From NCBI GenBank assembly GCA_036426205.1, contig CM071586.1:8738219-8802218 (forward strand): a DNA stretch of 64,000 nucleotides, read 5' to 3'. Below are positions 44,612 through 57,262 of this stretch, one piece after another (the stretch's first letter is position 1; each line of letters begins with the position of its first letter). Origin of the DNA: Ascaphus truei. Lineage: Eukaryota; Chordata; Amphibia; Anura; Ascaphidae. The notes under the pieces are model-generated. The model was not told the origin of the DNA. It saw only the letters and a program-made list of their open reading frames with translations, and did not search any database. The position numbers and the translations under genes were made by a program.

Positions 44612-44956
44612 CAGTAGAGGCAACGTTTATTCTAACATTTGCCGTAAACTAGCCGGGTTACATTCTGGGTATGTGCTGGGTATGTTCTGGGCTAGTTTGA
44701 GGCACGTTTAAGGTATTTCTGCATTGACTAACGACCCATAGGATTAACACAGCAGGGATCCCTGGCAGTCCAATTCAGTTTGAATGGGACTGCCAGGGAC
44801 CCCCGCTGTTAATCTGATAGGCCATTAATCAATGCAGAAATGCTGGGGCTAGTTTAAGGAAAGTTTAAGGCATGTATTCAGAATGTACCTGGGTGTTTCC
44901 TGGGTTTTTTGGGGAATTGCCACTGGTTTTTGTTCGAATAAGAGTTGCCTCTACTG
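44612..44956. mobile_element. TA-flanked MITE with CAGTAGAGGCAAC ends
   Basis: The left end cagtagaggcaacgtttatt and the reverse complement of the right end cagtagaggcaactcttatt match in 18 of 20, with TA on both sides. The centre has a further inverted pair built on ggcagtcc and tgggactgcc. It has no ORF. The CAGT start and TA target fit the Tc1/mariner-pogo group. Confidence 0.85.
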
Positions 44957-45311
44957 TAAGTGTAACCCCTTCCTTCCCCGTCACAATATTCACTTTAATA
45001 CTGTTAAGGAGCGAGAGCCTGACGTCACCCATTTTAAAACTCAAACATATGGAAATAAACTAGAGCCGCATATTAGAAACAATAGAAACAATTAATAGTG
45101 CTTTTTTTTTTTAAACAAAAAACAATACAAATACCACACTTTCCTTACATTTTTCTAAGTTAAATAATAAAAAGCAAAATATTCCCCACATTTACAAGAA
45201 ATGTATAATGTTTTTATAACAGTTGAATGATTCTTTTTACAAAAATAAAAATCAATTATTTTCAGTGCTATATCACAAAGTAAACTTGTGTGAGCAAAAC
45301 ATTGACAACAT

Positions 45312-46579
45312 TTAGAGCAAACATAATTTTTCTCCTGTGTGACTTCCCTGATGTTTAACAAGACATAACTTATAAGCAAAACATTTCCCACATTCAGAAC
45401 ATACAAATGGTCTTTCTCCTGTGTGACGTCTCTGATGTGTAACAAGAGTAGAGTTGTGGGTAAAACATTTCCCACATTCAGAACATACAAATGGCCTTTC
45501 TCCTGTGTGACTTCTCTGATGTTCAACAAGACTAGCATTACGGGTAAAACGTTTCCCACATTCAGAACATACAAATGACCTTTCTCCTGTGTGACTTTTC
45601 TGATGTGTAAGAAGATAAGAGTTAAGAGTAAAACATTTCCCACATTCAGAACATACAAATGGTTTTTCTCCTGTGTGAATTTTCTGATGTTCAACAAGAT
45701 GAGAGTTACGGGTAAAACATTTCCCACATTCAGAGCATACAAATGGTCTTTCTCCTGTGTGTAGTCTCTGATGTCTTCCAAGATCAGAGTTCTGGGTAAA
45801 ACATTTCCCACATTCAGAACATACAAATGGTATTTCTCCTGTGTGACTTCTCTGATGTGTAACAAGACGAAAGTTCTGGGTAAAACATTTCCCACATTCA
45901 GAACATACAAATGGTCTTTCTCCTGTGTGACTTCTCTGATGTGTAACAAGACAAGAGTTCTGGGTAAAACATTTCCCACATTCAGAACATACAAATGGTC
46001 TTTCTCCTGTGTGACTTCTCTGATGTGTAACAAGATGAGAGTTACGGGTAAAACATTTCCCACATTCAGAACATACAAATGGTCTTTCTCCTGTGTGTAT
46101 TCTCTGATGTGTAACGAGTTTAAAGTTATTTGTGAAACATTTCCCACATTCAGAACATACAACGAGTCTTTCTCCTGTGTGACTTCTCTGATGTCTAACA
46201 AGAGCAGAGTTACATGTGAAACATTTCCCACATTCAGAACATACAAATGTTTTTTCTTTTACGGACAAGTTCTTGTGAACGTTCCCTGCATTCCTGTTTC
46301 CTTTGTTACATGTTGTAATAGGAGTAGATGCATAGTCTGTCCCTGTATGTTCTCTGGTGGTAGAAATGTGGGAGTCGGGGAGATTTCCTTCTTCCTGTGA
46401 GTTTGATTCCTTAACCATAATGCTCACAGTTTCTCTCAGACGCTGGTTTGGTATATCCTTTCTAATGTGATTTGCTCCGGGATACATTTGGGTAACACTG
46501 GTATCTTCCATTACACAATCTGGTGAACAGAGCAAAATGTGATATCCTTCAGGGGAATTCCTGCTCACGAATCCATCAG
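45312..46579 (-). CDS. C2H2 zinc-finger protein, last coding exon, 11 fingers
   Basis: The exon starts at an acceptor (ttttccctag) just right of 46579 and begins in the same phase and with the same residues (ADGFVSRN) as the last exon of the + strand gene. An acidic linker is followed by 11 tandem fingers, [20 protein letters not shown] with HTGE linkers. Then the frame ends KLCLL at 45312. Just after, in another frame, a twelfth degenerate finger continues, so the end is a frameshift truncation. Helix positions -1, 3 and 6 differ in nearly every finger. No KRAB exon was found to the right; the intron is filled by LTR and Penelope insertions from 46859, so the upstream exons are outside the window or lost. 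Confidence 0.85.
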
Positions 46580-46791
46580 CTAGGGAAAAACATTTGAGCA
46601 AAGAAATTCATTAACATCGGACACAAAAAATTATTCTCAGACATCAGATGTAGTTTAAGATTGTAAAGAGACAGGATACACATGGTAAGATGTGAAACAA
46701 ATCAGGTATTCAGTAAATGTTTCCAATTAGAAGTGCAGAAAAGCATTCACAATTGCAATAAACTTAATTTGTGAGGATATTGCCTCCCAGA

Positions 46792-46795
<4 letters not shown>

Positions 46796-46830
<35 letters not shown>
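46796..46830. repeat. (AT)n microsatellite
   Basis: A pure AT run in the intron of the - strand zinc-finger gene, at the position of a shorter AT run in the paralogous intron near 3797. Confidence 0.95.
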
Positions 46831-46832
<2 letters not shown>

Positions 46833-46858
46833 TTATTTATAAAATCAGGAAGCGTGTG

Positions 46859-47785
46859 TGTCACGGGAGCTTGTGCAGGGTTATAATATACACAAAATAA
46901 CTGGGTTAAATTGAATGCGACTAAGATATGATAAATATAGTTTATTCCTTGAAAAAGGTGAACACAGAATATACAAATAACACACAGAATATGGACACTT
47001 ACGTGGGATTTAAGCCCAATCCCTTAACATTGGGTGTCAGGTATTGGTTACCAATTACCTACATCCAATAACCCCTTGCCAGCTCACGTGGGAAGCAAGG
47101 TAATACCTGCCCACAGGGGTGGGCATTATTCTAATCAGGGGCCCATTTTTTTGGCCCACTCCAAAAGATTGGCGTTTCCTAGCCTGCCTTTTAGGTCTCT
47201 GGACATGAAAACCTTTGTCTGCAGGTGTGATTTATAACACCTACAGAACTACTCAAGTCCTGCTTTTCCCCTCCCTAGCATATACAATCAGGGTGGGGGA
47301 GCCTTTGATCAGGGATCTTGTTGTAGACATTGTGTCGCCCCCTGAACATTAACATACTGTAGAGCCAGTATCTTTCCCGGGCTTTTATGCTAGACACAAA
47401 ATACAGTACATTTCCACGATTATATATATACGGTATTAAAATAATCCGTTCGGCTGGGCCAAGCGGGCTACAAATTGCCAGATCCTCATGCCTGAGAGGA
47501 TTCTACACGGTGGCCAATTTTCAGCTCGCTGGGACCCACCGAACCGGAGTTACAGAAATACACTTTAAATGCACATTTACAGAAATTGCATTTCTCTGCC
47601 ATTGAAGTCAATGGCAGAAACCCAAACGAAACAATTAACCATACTCCGTTTTGTTGCTCAGAGAGGGTCGGTATGTGCCATGCAGTCATGCTGGAATGAT
47701 GCCTACATGGGGGCAAAACGCCAGCCCTCTGGTCTGCACAGAACCGGAGTTATGGACTTCAGGTCTTTACTGTTTTAGAGAAAGT
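46859..47785 (-). mobile_element. LTR of the TGTCACGGGAGC family, truncated by a Penelope element
   Basis: Starts TGTCACGGGAGCTTGTGC in the intron of the zinc-finger gene. It is collinear and highly similar to the LTR at 62681 for about 750 bp, and further on resembles the internal repeats of the LTR at 55001. The far end is lost where Penelope-related sequence begins near 47786. Confidence 0.75.
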
Positions 47786-50700
47786 GGGGGGTACAGTGGC
47801 CTGTACTCCAAAGAAAATTCACTCAAATGCACACTACCTAAATTTAAAATGTAACCTTTAATATCAAGTATTTAAAACATATATTACCAAAGTGAAAATG
47901 TGATAGCGTTTAAAAATAAATTAAATAAAGTAACTCGTGCAGACAGGCAGTCTCTAATGTTTAAATGCTCCAGTATATCATTAAAACTGGAGAATAAGAG
48001 GCTGCTAGGGTGCACACAGCAAACAAGCCCACAACTTCACTGATTAGCCTAATAAATAGTGAATATCGTAGTGGCTATTAATATCATTGATTATAACTTG
48101 ATACTGGCAGTATAGCCTCCTAGTCAGGTCTTAACCTACTCCAGGAATCCTTGCCTAGCCACTACCCTAATTCTCGGCTAATCTAGTGAACGGCTGACAA
48201 GTACTGTATTAAAATAGCCCCATGAAGGGGGCTGACATCATCAACACGCGTCCAACGCGCGTTTCCCTCCTACTACGGAGCTTCCTCAGGGACAAAATTT
48301 GCATTAGGGCTAAACCGAACGCTATTTAAACCCTGCGGTCCCCATGGTAACGTAATCGGCGTCCAGCTACTGTGCATGCGCAACAGAGCGCGAGCGCAAC
48401 TACTGAAAAACATATCAAACCAACCTTACAACACTGATTGGCAGGGTGCTGTAGTCAAACCTCCCCAGTTGTAACGGAGGGTTGCCTGGACTCTTAAATA
48501 TGTCAGATATTCCTCACTTGTCGGAGCGTGGCCCACAAGACTAATGCGCATGCGCACATTGCCGTGCTTCCCCACTGACACTGTCAGGGGACACTTGCGC
48601 AATATAGGCAGCTAGATGGAGCTAGTGCGCATGCGTGACCACATAGACATATTCGCACTTACACTGATACAGCCATAACAAGCTTCCAGAGGGTTTGTTT
48701 GTACCATCAATGCGCATGTGTGGATAGAGTTGTTGTAGGACTCATATCCACATGTTAATGCGCATGTGCAAACAAAGATAGCCAATTTTCCTATTTGCTA
48801 AGCATCCTCAGTGCCAGATATGCAGAGAGTAGAGGCAATAGTGGCACCCCAGAGTTGAGCATCAGATATGTGCAGTAGTTTGCCCTAAATTAGGTGCAGA
48901 GACATCATTAAATACAGTATTAATTTTAGTAATAAAATAAAATAAATTAAACAGAAACACACACATTTTTGGAAGATCAAATTTATCATAATGAATTATG
49001 TGTGTGAATCCATAGCACATTTATTATGAACCCAATGCTACAAATAAGCTGGGTACATTATTAGGTAATATAGTCACTAGTTTGAGTGAATAAGTGAACA
49101 TTGATCATGTCAGTTTATACAAAACCATGGTAAGCTAACGTGACATAGCGGAAGAATAGCTCTGTGATACATAACATAGATACTTGGTACAGTCAATTGT
49201 GACAGTCAGATAGATAACACACTAAGAGGTACGTGTAAAGTATGGATCTCTGGGAAGTACCACACGGCAGACGTATACAAATGGTCAGATAAAAGGGGTG
49301 AAGGTAATCCTTCATTAAGACCATAAGACCCTTGTCCTCAGTTGTAGATCCTCAGCTTCAATTTCAAGAGCATCTGATCTACATTCCCCCTCATAGGGCA
49401 CTTAAGCTGATAGATGCCATGAATTTTAAGCTGTCAACATCTCCGTCATGAAACTGTGTAACATGTCTCGCACTGCGGTTTCGGGAGTGTTTCACCAACT
49501 TACATGCTCAAGTATACGCTGCGTAGTTGTCTCGTGGTCTTGCCAACGTACCTCTTCCCCACATTTGCATGTGAGAAGGTATACAACTAGTGGTACGAAT
49601 TAATAAAACTGTCTTTGTTATACTGCTGTGTGCTGTCATTATTCTCAAAAGTCTTGGTCAGAGGTCACATATTTACAAGCCTTACAGACCCTGACATCGA
49701 TACATCCCTTTGAGGCTATAGCCATGTTTCCACTCTGGCGCGCTGATGGTGACTATGCACCAATCTATCAGCAAATTTTTAGATCTCCTGCTGTGATTGT
49801 CGGTCTCGGCAATCACCTTCAACTAGATAACATCGATGAAGCAGGTGCCAGTGTCGGGCAAAGATTCTTTTATAGCCCACCACCGTTTGTTATAGTGTGT
49901 TGCGATGCATTGATGATGTATCCTTTGCTTTAGGTGTATTGGAGGTAGGAGAGAGTCTCTATCGTTTATGAAGTGCTCTGTGATGGCCCTATTGTAGTGT
50001 TTTCATTTTATACCCACGATTCAAGAAACCGTTCTCGTAGTTCTAGATTGAGTGATTGAATTGTGTGAAATGTAGAGCAATTTCCATCGTAAGTGGAGAT
50101 ATTGCCCAGGGGGATGCAGAAATGAGACTAGGCGGGTGTGACTTTGTGCAATAACAAACTTAGTAGATTTACTCTTCCTGTACACTTTAGTTTGAATGGT
50201 GCGCTCACTATCAAAATGATATTCAGATCCAGGAGGTAAAGATGTATGCAAAAACAGTTGTTAGTCTCAGGTTCAGTGTGTTATATTCAGATGGTTCCCA
50301 CGAACCGAAGTAAAAGATTTGAGGGCCATCCCATTATAATAGGATATCATTATGTATCTGGCCATAAAAGATATGGTCACGATACATAGATAACTCCTCA
50401 TTAAACACATGGACAATCCACCAGCCCAGGTACAGATTGGCATATGTGGGAGCACATGCTGTTCCACATTGCTGTACCCTGGGTCTGGTGGTATATATTC
50501 CCGTCGAACACAAAATAGTTGTGAGTAAGGACAAAGCATAGTAGTCAAAACAGAATCATGTGTTTGTTAAAATCTCGGTCCCTTGATTTGAGAAAATGAT
50601 CCACAGCTCCAGACCTCTTCTGAATAATTGAGGTGTATAAAGATTCGACATCTAAACTCACGAGAATGGTCTCTGGGGAGATATTGATACCATTCAGTTT

Positions 50701-52015
50701 TTTGAGGGTGTCCTTGGTATCTTGCACATATGACGGAAGACTAATGACGAAATCCCTTAGGACTTGTCCAGGTAAATTACTGCTCCCCTCAGATAAACAG
50801 TTATTGCCCGAGACGATGACGGTCCCGGGGGGGATGTAGTCTTTGTACCTTGGGCAGGTGTAAAATGTTGCCACTGTTGGTGATTTAGGGTACATAAATC
50901 ATATTCTTGTCTGCTTATCATATCTCGGTCAGGGCTGCTTGCAGAATGATCGAAAGATCTTTTTTGATTCGAGGTCGGACTGCTCTTAGAGTTTTCATAG
51001 CAGTGCTGTATCACTCAATAATCTCCATTCTCCTTAACGTATGCATCGTATCTGAATGACAATGTTGCCACCCTATCGGATGGCTTAATGACAAAGGATT
51101 TATCACACATAAGTCTTGTAATCCTTCCTTCCTCAGGGGTGAGATTGTCAGTGATCTACGGTGTTTGGTTCAGCTTCTAAGTCCCTTGTGACGCTGAGAT
51201 GAATAAATCAACTGCAGGACAGTGCTCAAGGGGGAGTAAAATGGCTTTTATTTTTCAAATGAGTAAATGGGCAGTAATGTCAGTATCAGTTGAGATATTT
51301 TGTAAATAAATGTTTAAAATCATCAAGATTTTGCTTATATTGAACACTTAGTCCAGCGGTGAGCTCATTTTCGTTAGCCCTTTACAGTAAAATTTATGTA
51401 ACAGTAGTCGCCTACAAAGAGGTTGAGATCTTTTACCCCACCGAATAAGTTGAAGTCTGAGGTAGGAGCAAATGAAGTCCCTTCTTAAGCATAGTAAGTT
51501 GTTCTTCACTAAAGACAAAGCTAGAGGGTTAAGATCTGTAAGGCACTGTGGGATCAATGGTCATACCCGTACTGGCTATGTGGATAACCGGGGATTTTTG
51601 TTGGTTGCCCTTAATGTTCTTTTTTCCCCTGGGGGTTTTGCGTTTAGGTTGGTCTGTGCAAAAAAACAAACCTTATTTTCTTTTGATGTTTTCTTCCACG
51701 ACCTTTAGACTGACCTTGTGATCATATACCTAATTGTTGCCCTCAGACATATCTGTCTCAGAAGAAGAGTATCGGTCTTAATATACACCCTCTCCTAGAT
51801 CTAGTAGGGAATCTATAAACAGTACCTTGTTCATAGTCATTACTATCTCGCAGAAACTTGATATGTTTCCTTTCCTTTAAATCTCTCTTAAATTTTTCCA
51901 TATTTGTCTCTAGCTGATGCTCCATTTCTTCAAACTCATGTAGCTGATATTATCTTGCTGGGTCCTTAAGACTCACTGTCTAGATCTTTATTTGTCGTAT
52001 CTAACGTACTTTTTC
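47786..52015 (-). pseudogene. Penelope-like element, - strand arm
   Basis: The - strand carries an amino-terminal region (about 51790-51340), RT blocks (50895-50545: MYPKSPTVATFYT and SLDVESLYTSII; then further RT to about 50020) and the GIY-YIG end (about 49930-49260), all broken by frequent one-base deletions. A 3' region with a hammerhead ribozyme follows (48293-48250). It meets the + strand arm head to head near 52020. With that arm it forms a large inverted structure like the element at 6570. Confidence 0.8.
48250..48293 (-). ncRNA. Hammerhead ribozyme of the second Penelope family
   Basis: On the - strand: stem I GTCC (48293-48290) with GGAC (48253-48250); core CTGAGGA (48289-48283); stem II CTCC/GGAG around gtagta, with one G-G mismatch next to the core; GAAA (48265-48262); then CGCGCGTT ending at the cleavage position (48254). 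The core is intact. GCGC-rich NRF1-like words follow in the surrounding pLTR (48350-48760). Confidence 0.7.
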
Positions 52016-52029
52016 ATGTTCTATCAATA

Positions 52030-52560
52030 AGTCATCAGTTCTTGGGAACAGTTTCGATAAACATATAACAACGGTGGTGGGCATAAAAAGAATCTTGCCC
52101 GACACTGGCACGCTTTCATCAGATGTCGAGATAGTGAAGGTGATTGGCAGAGACCGACAATCACCGCAGGAGATCTAAAAATTTCGTGATAGATTGTGCA
52201 TAGTCACCATCAGCGCACCGAGTGGAAACATTGCTTAGCCCCATCAAAGGATGTATCGATGTCAGGGCTGTAAGGCTTGTAAATATGTGACTCTAGCCAA
52301 GACAACTAGCAGGCGTATACTTGATGGAAATTCTGTGAAACACTCTGCCGAAACGCCAGTGGCGAGACAGTTTACACAGTTTCATGACGGAGATGTTGAC
52401 AGCTAAAATTCATGGGCATCGATCAGCTTAAGTGCCAGTAGAGGGGGGAAATGTAGATCAGATGCTCTTGAGAATTGAAGCTGAGTGGATCTACAAACAG
52501 AGGACAATGAGTCCTTATGGTCTCAATGAGGATTTACCTTCACCCCTTTTATCTGACCAT
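52030..52560 (+). pseudogene. Penelope carboxy-terminal part, upstream tandem unit
   Basis: Matches 57360-57865 (the same region of the next unit) and ends at the same TTTTATCTGA stop. It is followed within 15 nt by the amino-terminal coding region of the next unit, a head-to-tail tandem. Compared with 57360-57865 it lacks a single base at about fifteen places, with few substitutions. Confidence 0.8.
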
Positions 52561-53171
52561 TTGTATACGTAAGGTGTGGAAAGAAAACATCAAAAGAAAA
52601 TAAGGTTGTTTTTTAGCACAGACCAAACTAAACGCAAAAACCGCAGGGGAAAAAAGAACATTAAGGGCAACCAACAAAAATCCCCCGGTATCCACATAGC
52701 CAGTACGGGTATGACCATTGATCCCACAGATGCCTTACAGATCTTTAATCTCTCTAGCTTTGTCTTTAGTGAAGAACAACTTACTATGCTTAAGAAGGGA
52801 CTTTCATTTGCTCCTACCTCAGACTTCAACTTATTCGAGTGGGTAAAAGATCTCAACCTCTTTGGTAGGCGACTACTGTTACATAAATTTTACTGTAAAA
52901 GGGCTAACGAAAATGAGCTCACCGCTGGACTAAGTGTTCAATATAAGCAAAATCTTGATGATTTAATACATTTATTTGAACAAAATATCTCAACTGATAC
53001 TGACATTACTGCCCATTTACTCATTTGAAAAATAAAAGCCATTTTACTCCCCCTTTGAGCATCTGTCCTGCAGTTGATTTATTCATCTCATGCGTCACAA
53101 GGGACTTAGAAGTAGAACCCAAACACCGTAGATCAACTGACAATCTCACCCCTGAGGAAAGGAAGGGATTA

Positions 53172-53838
53172 CAAGAACGCTGCTGCCAGAATCACTATAC
53201 TCTTTCCTAGATCTGTCTCAGCATCTTCCCTCATGAAATCCCTCTCCTGGCTTCCGATCAAATCCCGCATCTCACATTCCATTCTTCTCCTCACTTTTAA
53301 AGCTTTACACTCTTCTGCCCCTCCTTACATCTCATCCCTAATTTCTCGTTATGCACCATCCAGACTCTTGCGTTCTTCTCAAGGATGTCTTCTTTCTACC
53401 CCCTTTGTATCTAAAGCCCTCTCCCGCCTTAAACCTTTCTCACTTTCTGCCCCACACCTCTGGAATGCCCTTCCCCTCAGTACCCGACTAGCACCCTCTC
53501 TATCCACCTTTAAGACCCACCTTAAGACACACTTGCTTAAAGAAGCATATGAATAGCACTGTGGATATTCTGAACACGATACATAAAGCTTGGCCCCCTG
53601 CAGACGCACTTACTAGAACTCCCTCCTACTGTCTCTGTACGTTCTACCTACCAATTAGACTGTAAGCTCCTCGGGGCAGGGACTCCTCTTCCAAAATGTT
53701 ACTTTTATGTCTAAAGCACTTATTCCCATGATCTGTTATTTATATTATCTGTTATTTATTTGATTACCCCATGTATTACTACTGTGAAGCGCTATGTACA
53801 TTAATGGCGCTATATAAATAAAGACATACAATACAATA
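53172..53838 (+). mobile_element. L2-like LINE fragment in the Penelope gene
   Basis: Second copy of the family at 2345-2890. It starts at acgctgctgccagaatcact and keeps the stretch around 'ctggaatgcccttcccctca' that the first copy lost. It ends gcgctatataaataaagaca plus (tacaa)n. Compared with the intact site in the - strand arm, a few bases at the insertion point were lost and no target duplication is present. Confidence 0.85.
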
Positions 53839-55000
53839 CAATGTGTGATAAATCCTTTGTCATTAAGCCATCCGATAAGGGTGGCAACATTGTCATTCAG
53901 GATACCGATGCATACGTTAAGGAGAATAGGAGATTATTGAGTGATAAGCACTGCTATGAAACTCTAGAGCAGTCCGACCTCTGAATACAAAAAAGATCTT
54001 TCGATCATTCTGCAAGCAGCCCTTGACCGAGATATGATAAGCAGACAAGAATATGACTTTATGTACCCTAAATCACCAACAGTGGCAACATTTTACACCT
54101 TGCCCAAGGTACATAAAAGACTACAATCCCCCCCGGGACGTCCTATCGTCGCGGGCAATAACTGTTTATCTGAGGGGAGCAGTATTTACCTGGACAAGGT
54201 CCTAAGGGATTTCGTCATTAGTCTTCCGTCATATGTGCAAGATACCAAGCACACCCTCAAAAAACTGAATGGTATCAATATCTCCCCAGAGACCATTCTC
54301 GTGAGTTTAGATGTCGAATCTTTATACACCTCAATTATTCACGAGAATGGTCTGGGAGCTCTGAATCATTTTCTCAAATCAAGGGACTGCAGATTTAACA
54401 AACACAATGATTTCGTTTTGGACCTACTATGCTTTGTCCTTACCCACAACTATTTTGTGTTCGACGGGATATATTACCACCAGACCCAGGGTACAGCAAT
54501 GGGAACAGCATGTGCTTCCACATATGCCAATCTGTACCTGGGCTGGTGGGAATTTGTCCATGTGTTTAATGAGGAGTTATCTATGTATACGGACCATATC
54601 TTATTATGGATCAGATACATAGATGATATCCTATTATTATGGGATGGCCCTCAAAATCTTTTACTTCGGTTCGTGGAACATCTGAATAATAACACACTGA
54701 ACCTGAGACTAACAACTGTTTTTAGCACTACATCCATTACCTTCCTGGATCTGAATATCTATGTGGATAGTGACCGCAACATTCAAACTAAAGTGTACAG
54801 GAAGATTACAGCTACTAATAGTTTGTTATGGGCACAAAGTCAACACCCGCCTAGTCTCATTTCTGGCATCCCCACTGGGCAATATCTCCGCTTACGTAGG
54901 AATTGCTCTACAATTCAGCAATTCATCACTCAATCTAAGGAACTACGAGAACGGTTCTTGAATCGTGGGTATAAAATGAAAACACTCAATAGGGCCTATC

Positions 55001-57262
55001 TGTCACGGTAGCTTGTGACAGGCTGTAATTTACACCAAAACTATATATAAATATATATATACCTGGGTTTGAACTGGGACGAGACTTAGATATAACAATT
55101 TGTATTTATTCCGTAGGATAGGTGAACACAGCAGATATGTACAAATAACAGGCAAAATATAGACACTTACGTAAAATGGAAATGATGAAGCAGTCACAGC
55201 TGGACTGGCAGTTCATACAGCACTCTTCATAGTCATCAAGACACCAAAAGCATGAAAAGACCTCTGGCAGGAAGACAGTGCATAGCGTTTCTCTCAGCAA
55301 ACAAGATGGTATAGAACACACTGAACACTTGAAGAACTTACAAAACATGAATAACACTGGATAAGGGCTTGACCACAGATTATATACCTTTTGTGGCCCT
55401 ATCCATTACCTTAAGTACAGGTGATTGGTTTTCAATTACCTCCAGCCACTCACTAACGTGGGAAAGCATTCTGACCCATGCCCCCCTGCTAGTTGGCACA
55501 TGCGCAGTAGAACTCTGGGGTCTCATTTCTGAAGCCCCACATTTGCATCAGGAATGCCAGCCACTCTATCCATTTGGAGTTCTGGCAGGAAAACCTTTGT
55601 TGAAAGGTGTGAAGTGGGACACTTAAAGACTGCTCTGGCTTGAGCCTCCTCCGCCCTTAGGTAAACAGGCAGGGTGACAAGACCCTTTGAACAGCACTTA
55701 AATCCTAGACATTAGGGCGCCTCTTGGGGCCATCTGCTATCTTGGTGGACAAAGGAATTTCCTCTAAGTCTTTGTCCATACCTTGGGACACAGTATCAAA
55801 CATAAAACATAAACGTATTAAAATATCCGGTTCCATTGGGTCTAGCAGAACCAAACTTCCCAGTTCTAATGGCCGGAACTGGGGCACCATAGGATCCAAA
55901 AAGCGACTTGCTACGACCTATGGAGCCGGAGTTACACAAATGCACATTAAATCATTTTTCATTTTAATACAAAAATCTCCACTAAAAAAAATCTCAGCTT
56001 TTCACTAAATCCCCATTGAAAACAATGGGCTCCGCCGCCATGGGTTTCAATGGAGAAACTCCGCCGTTGTAGTCAATGGAGTTTCCTACCATAGACTTTC
56101 AATGGGGAACCGCCGCCATTGAAGTCTATGAGAAAATCCACAAATCTTTACAGTCGTCCATACTCCGTCTGGTTGGTCTGAGGGGGCTGGAAATGGGCAT
56201 GCATTAAAGCCGGAACCTTGGCTACATGTCCCCCAAATCCCATCCCTCTGGGCATTCCAGAACCGGAGATATGGACTTACACATTTCAACATTTTACACT
56301 TAGTCATTTTTTCACCATGCGGCTTTTCTCCCATTAGAATCAATGGGAAAAAGTCCCGAACTTTCAAGGGGGTCCATACTCCGTTGGGTTCGTCCAAGAG
56401 GGTCAAGGATGGTTCTGCAGTGATGCCGGAGCAGTGACTACAGATACCCCAAACCTTGATCCTCTGGTCCCTCTGGAATCGGAGATATGGATTCCTAAAT
56501 TACAGCATTTCACACTTAGTCATTTTTCAGAGCTGTTTCTGCCGCCGCCATTGAAGCCTATGGCGTGACCCGCTATTCTCGGTTCGACCCTTATCGGGGG
56601 TCCAGGATTCGGGGACCCGGTTGTGGTCGAGTGGGGGGAAGCCTAGGAACTAGGGGCAAAAACAATTTTATTTCTAGGGACCCCAGAACTGTTTATTCCC
56701 ACGCCAATTAACGTTGAACTTGACTCAAGTGATTTTAACTCTTTTAAAGGACATTGTATCCGCTTTGCCGTTTGCGGTCTGGACGGCAGCCAACTTGTTC
56801 TTCGAAAGTTACCTCGAGGAACCTCCATTGAAGTCAATGAGGCCATTGCATTTCAATGGGAAACCGCCGCTCTCCCTCTCGGACGCCACCTGCTGGTCTT
56901 TACATGAAACAGGACTAAAACAACAAGATTCTCCATTAGAAGGCATGGAGCCCTAATGGCGGCCAATGGGGACCTGCAAAATGGTGCCTGAAAAGGCGGG
57001 AAAACTTCACAAAGAGCTATAATCATTAAAGGACTATTAACCTTTGTGCTCCCGGATGGATTCTAGTGTGTGTGTGATGCAGACACTGATTAACAATAAA
57101 CCATGGGGGAACAGGGAATATACATTTTCAGGTTATGACAAGGGTTAAATCACACGTCTGGGCCTCAGCCCAGTTAACCCCTTGTCTCCCTGGTGAGGTT
57201 AGAGAGTGGCCAATTGGGGTGTAACCCCTTTAATCCCGGGCCAAATCCTCTCCATCGTCACA
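55001..57262 (-). mobile_element. 2.26-kb solo LTR of the TGTCACGG family
   Basis: TGTCACGGTAGC...CATCGTCACA with the 5-bp target duplication ctatc (54996-55000 and 57263-57267), inside a Penelope reading frame that continues on both sides. Its start and its block order (ccggagttac, ctccgt, ggggcaaaaa.aatttta) follow the LTRs at 46859 and 62681. Internal near-repeats built on ccgccattgaagtc make it long. Sense is inferred from the family. Confidence 0.88.

Noticed and set aside
45155..46400. 363- and 209-residue open frames over the second zinc-finger array
   Set aside because: Same reason: repeat shadows of the 11-finger frame. Only the short tail after 45312 may reflect a true frameshifted twelfth finger.
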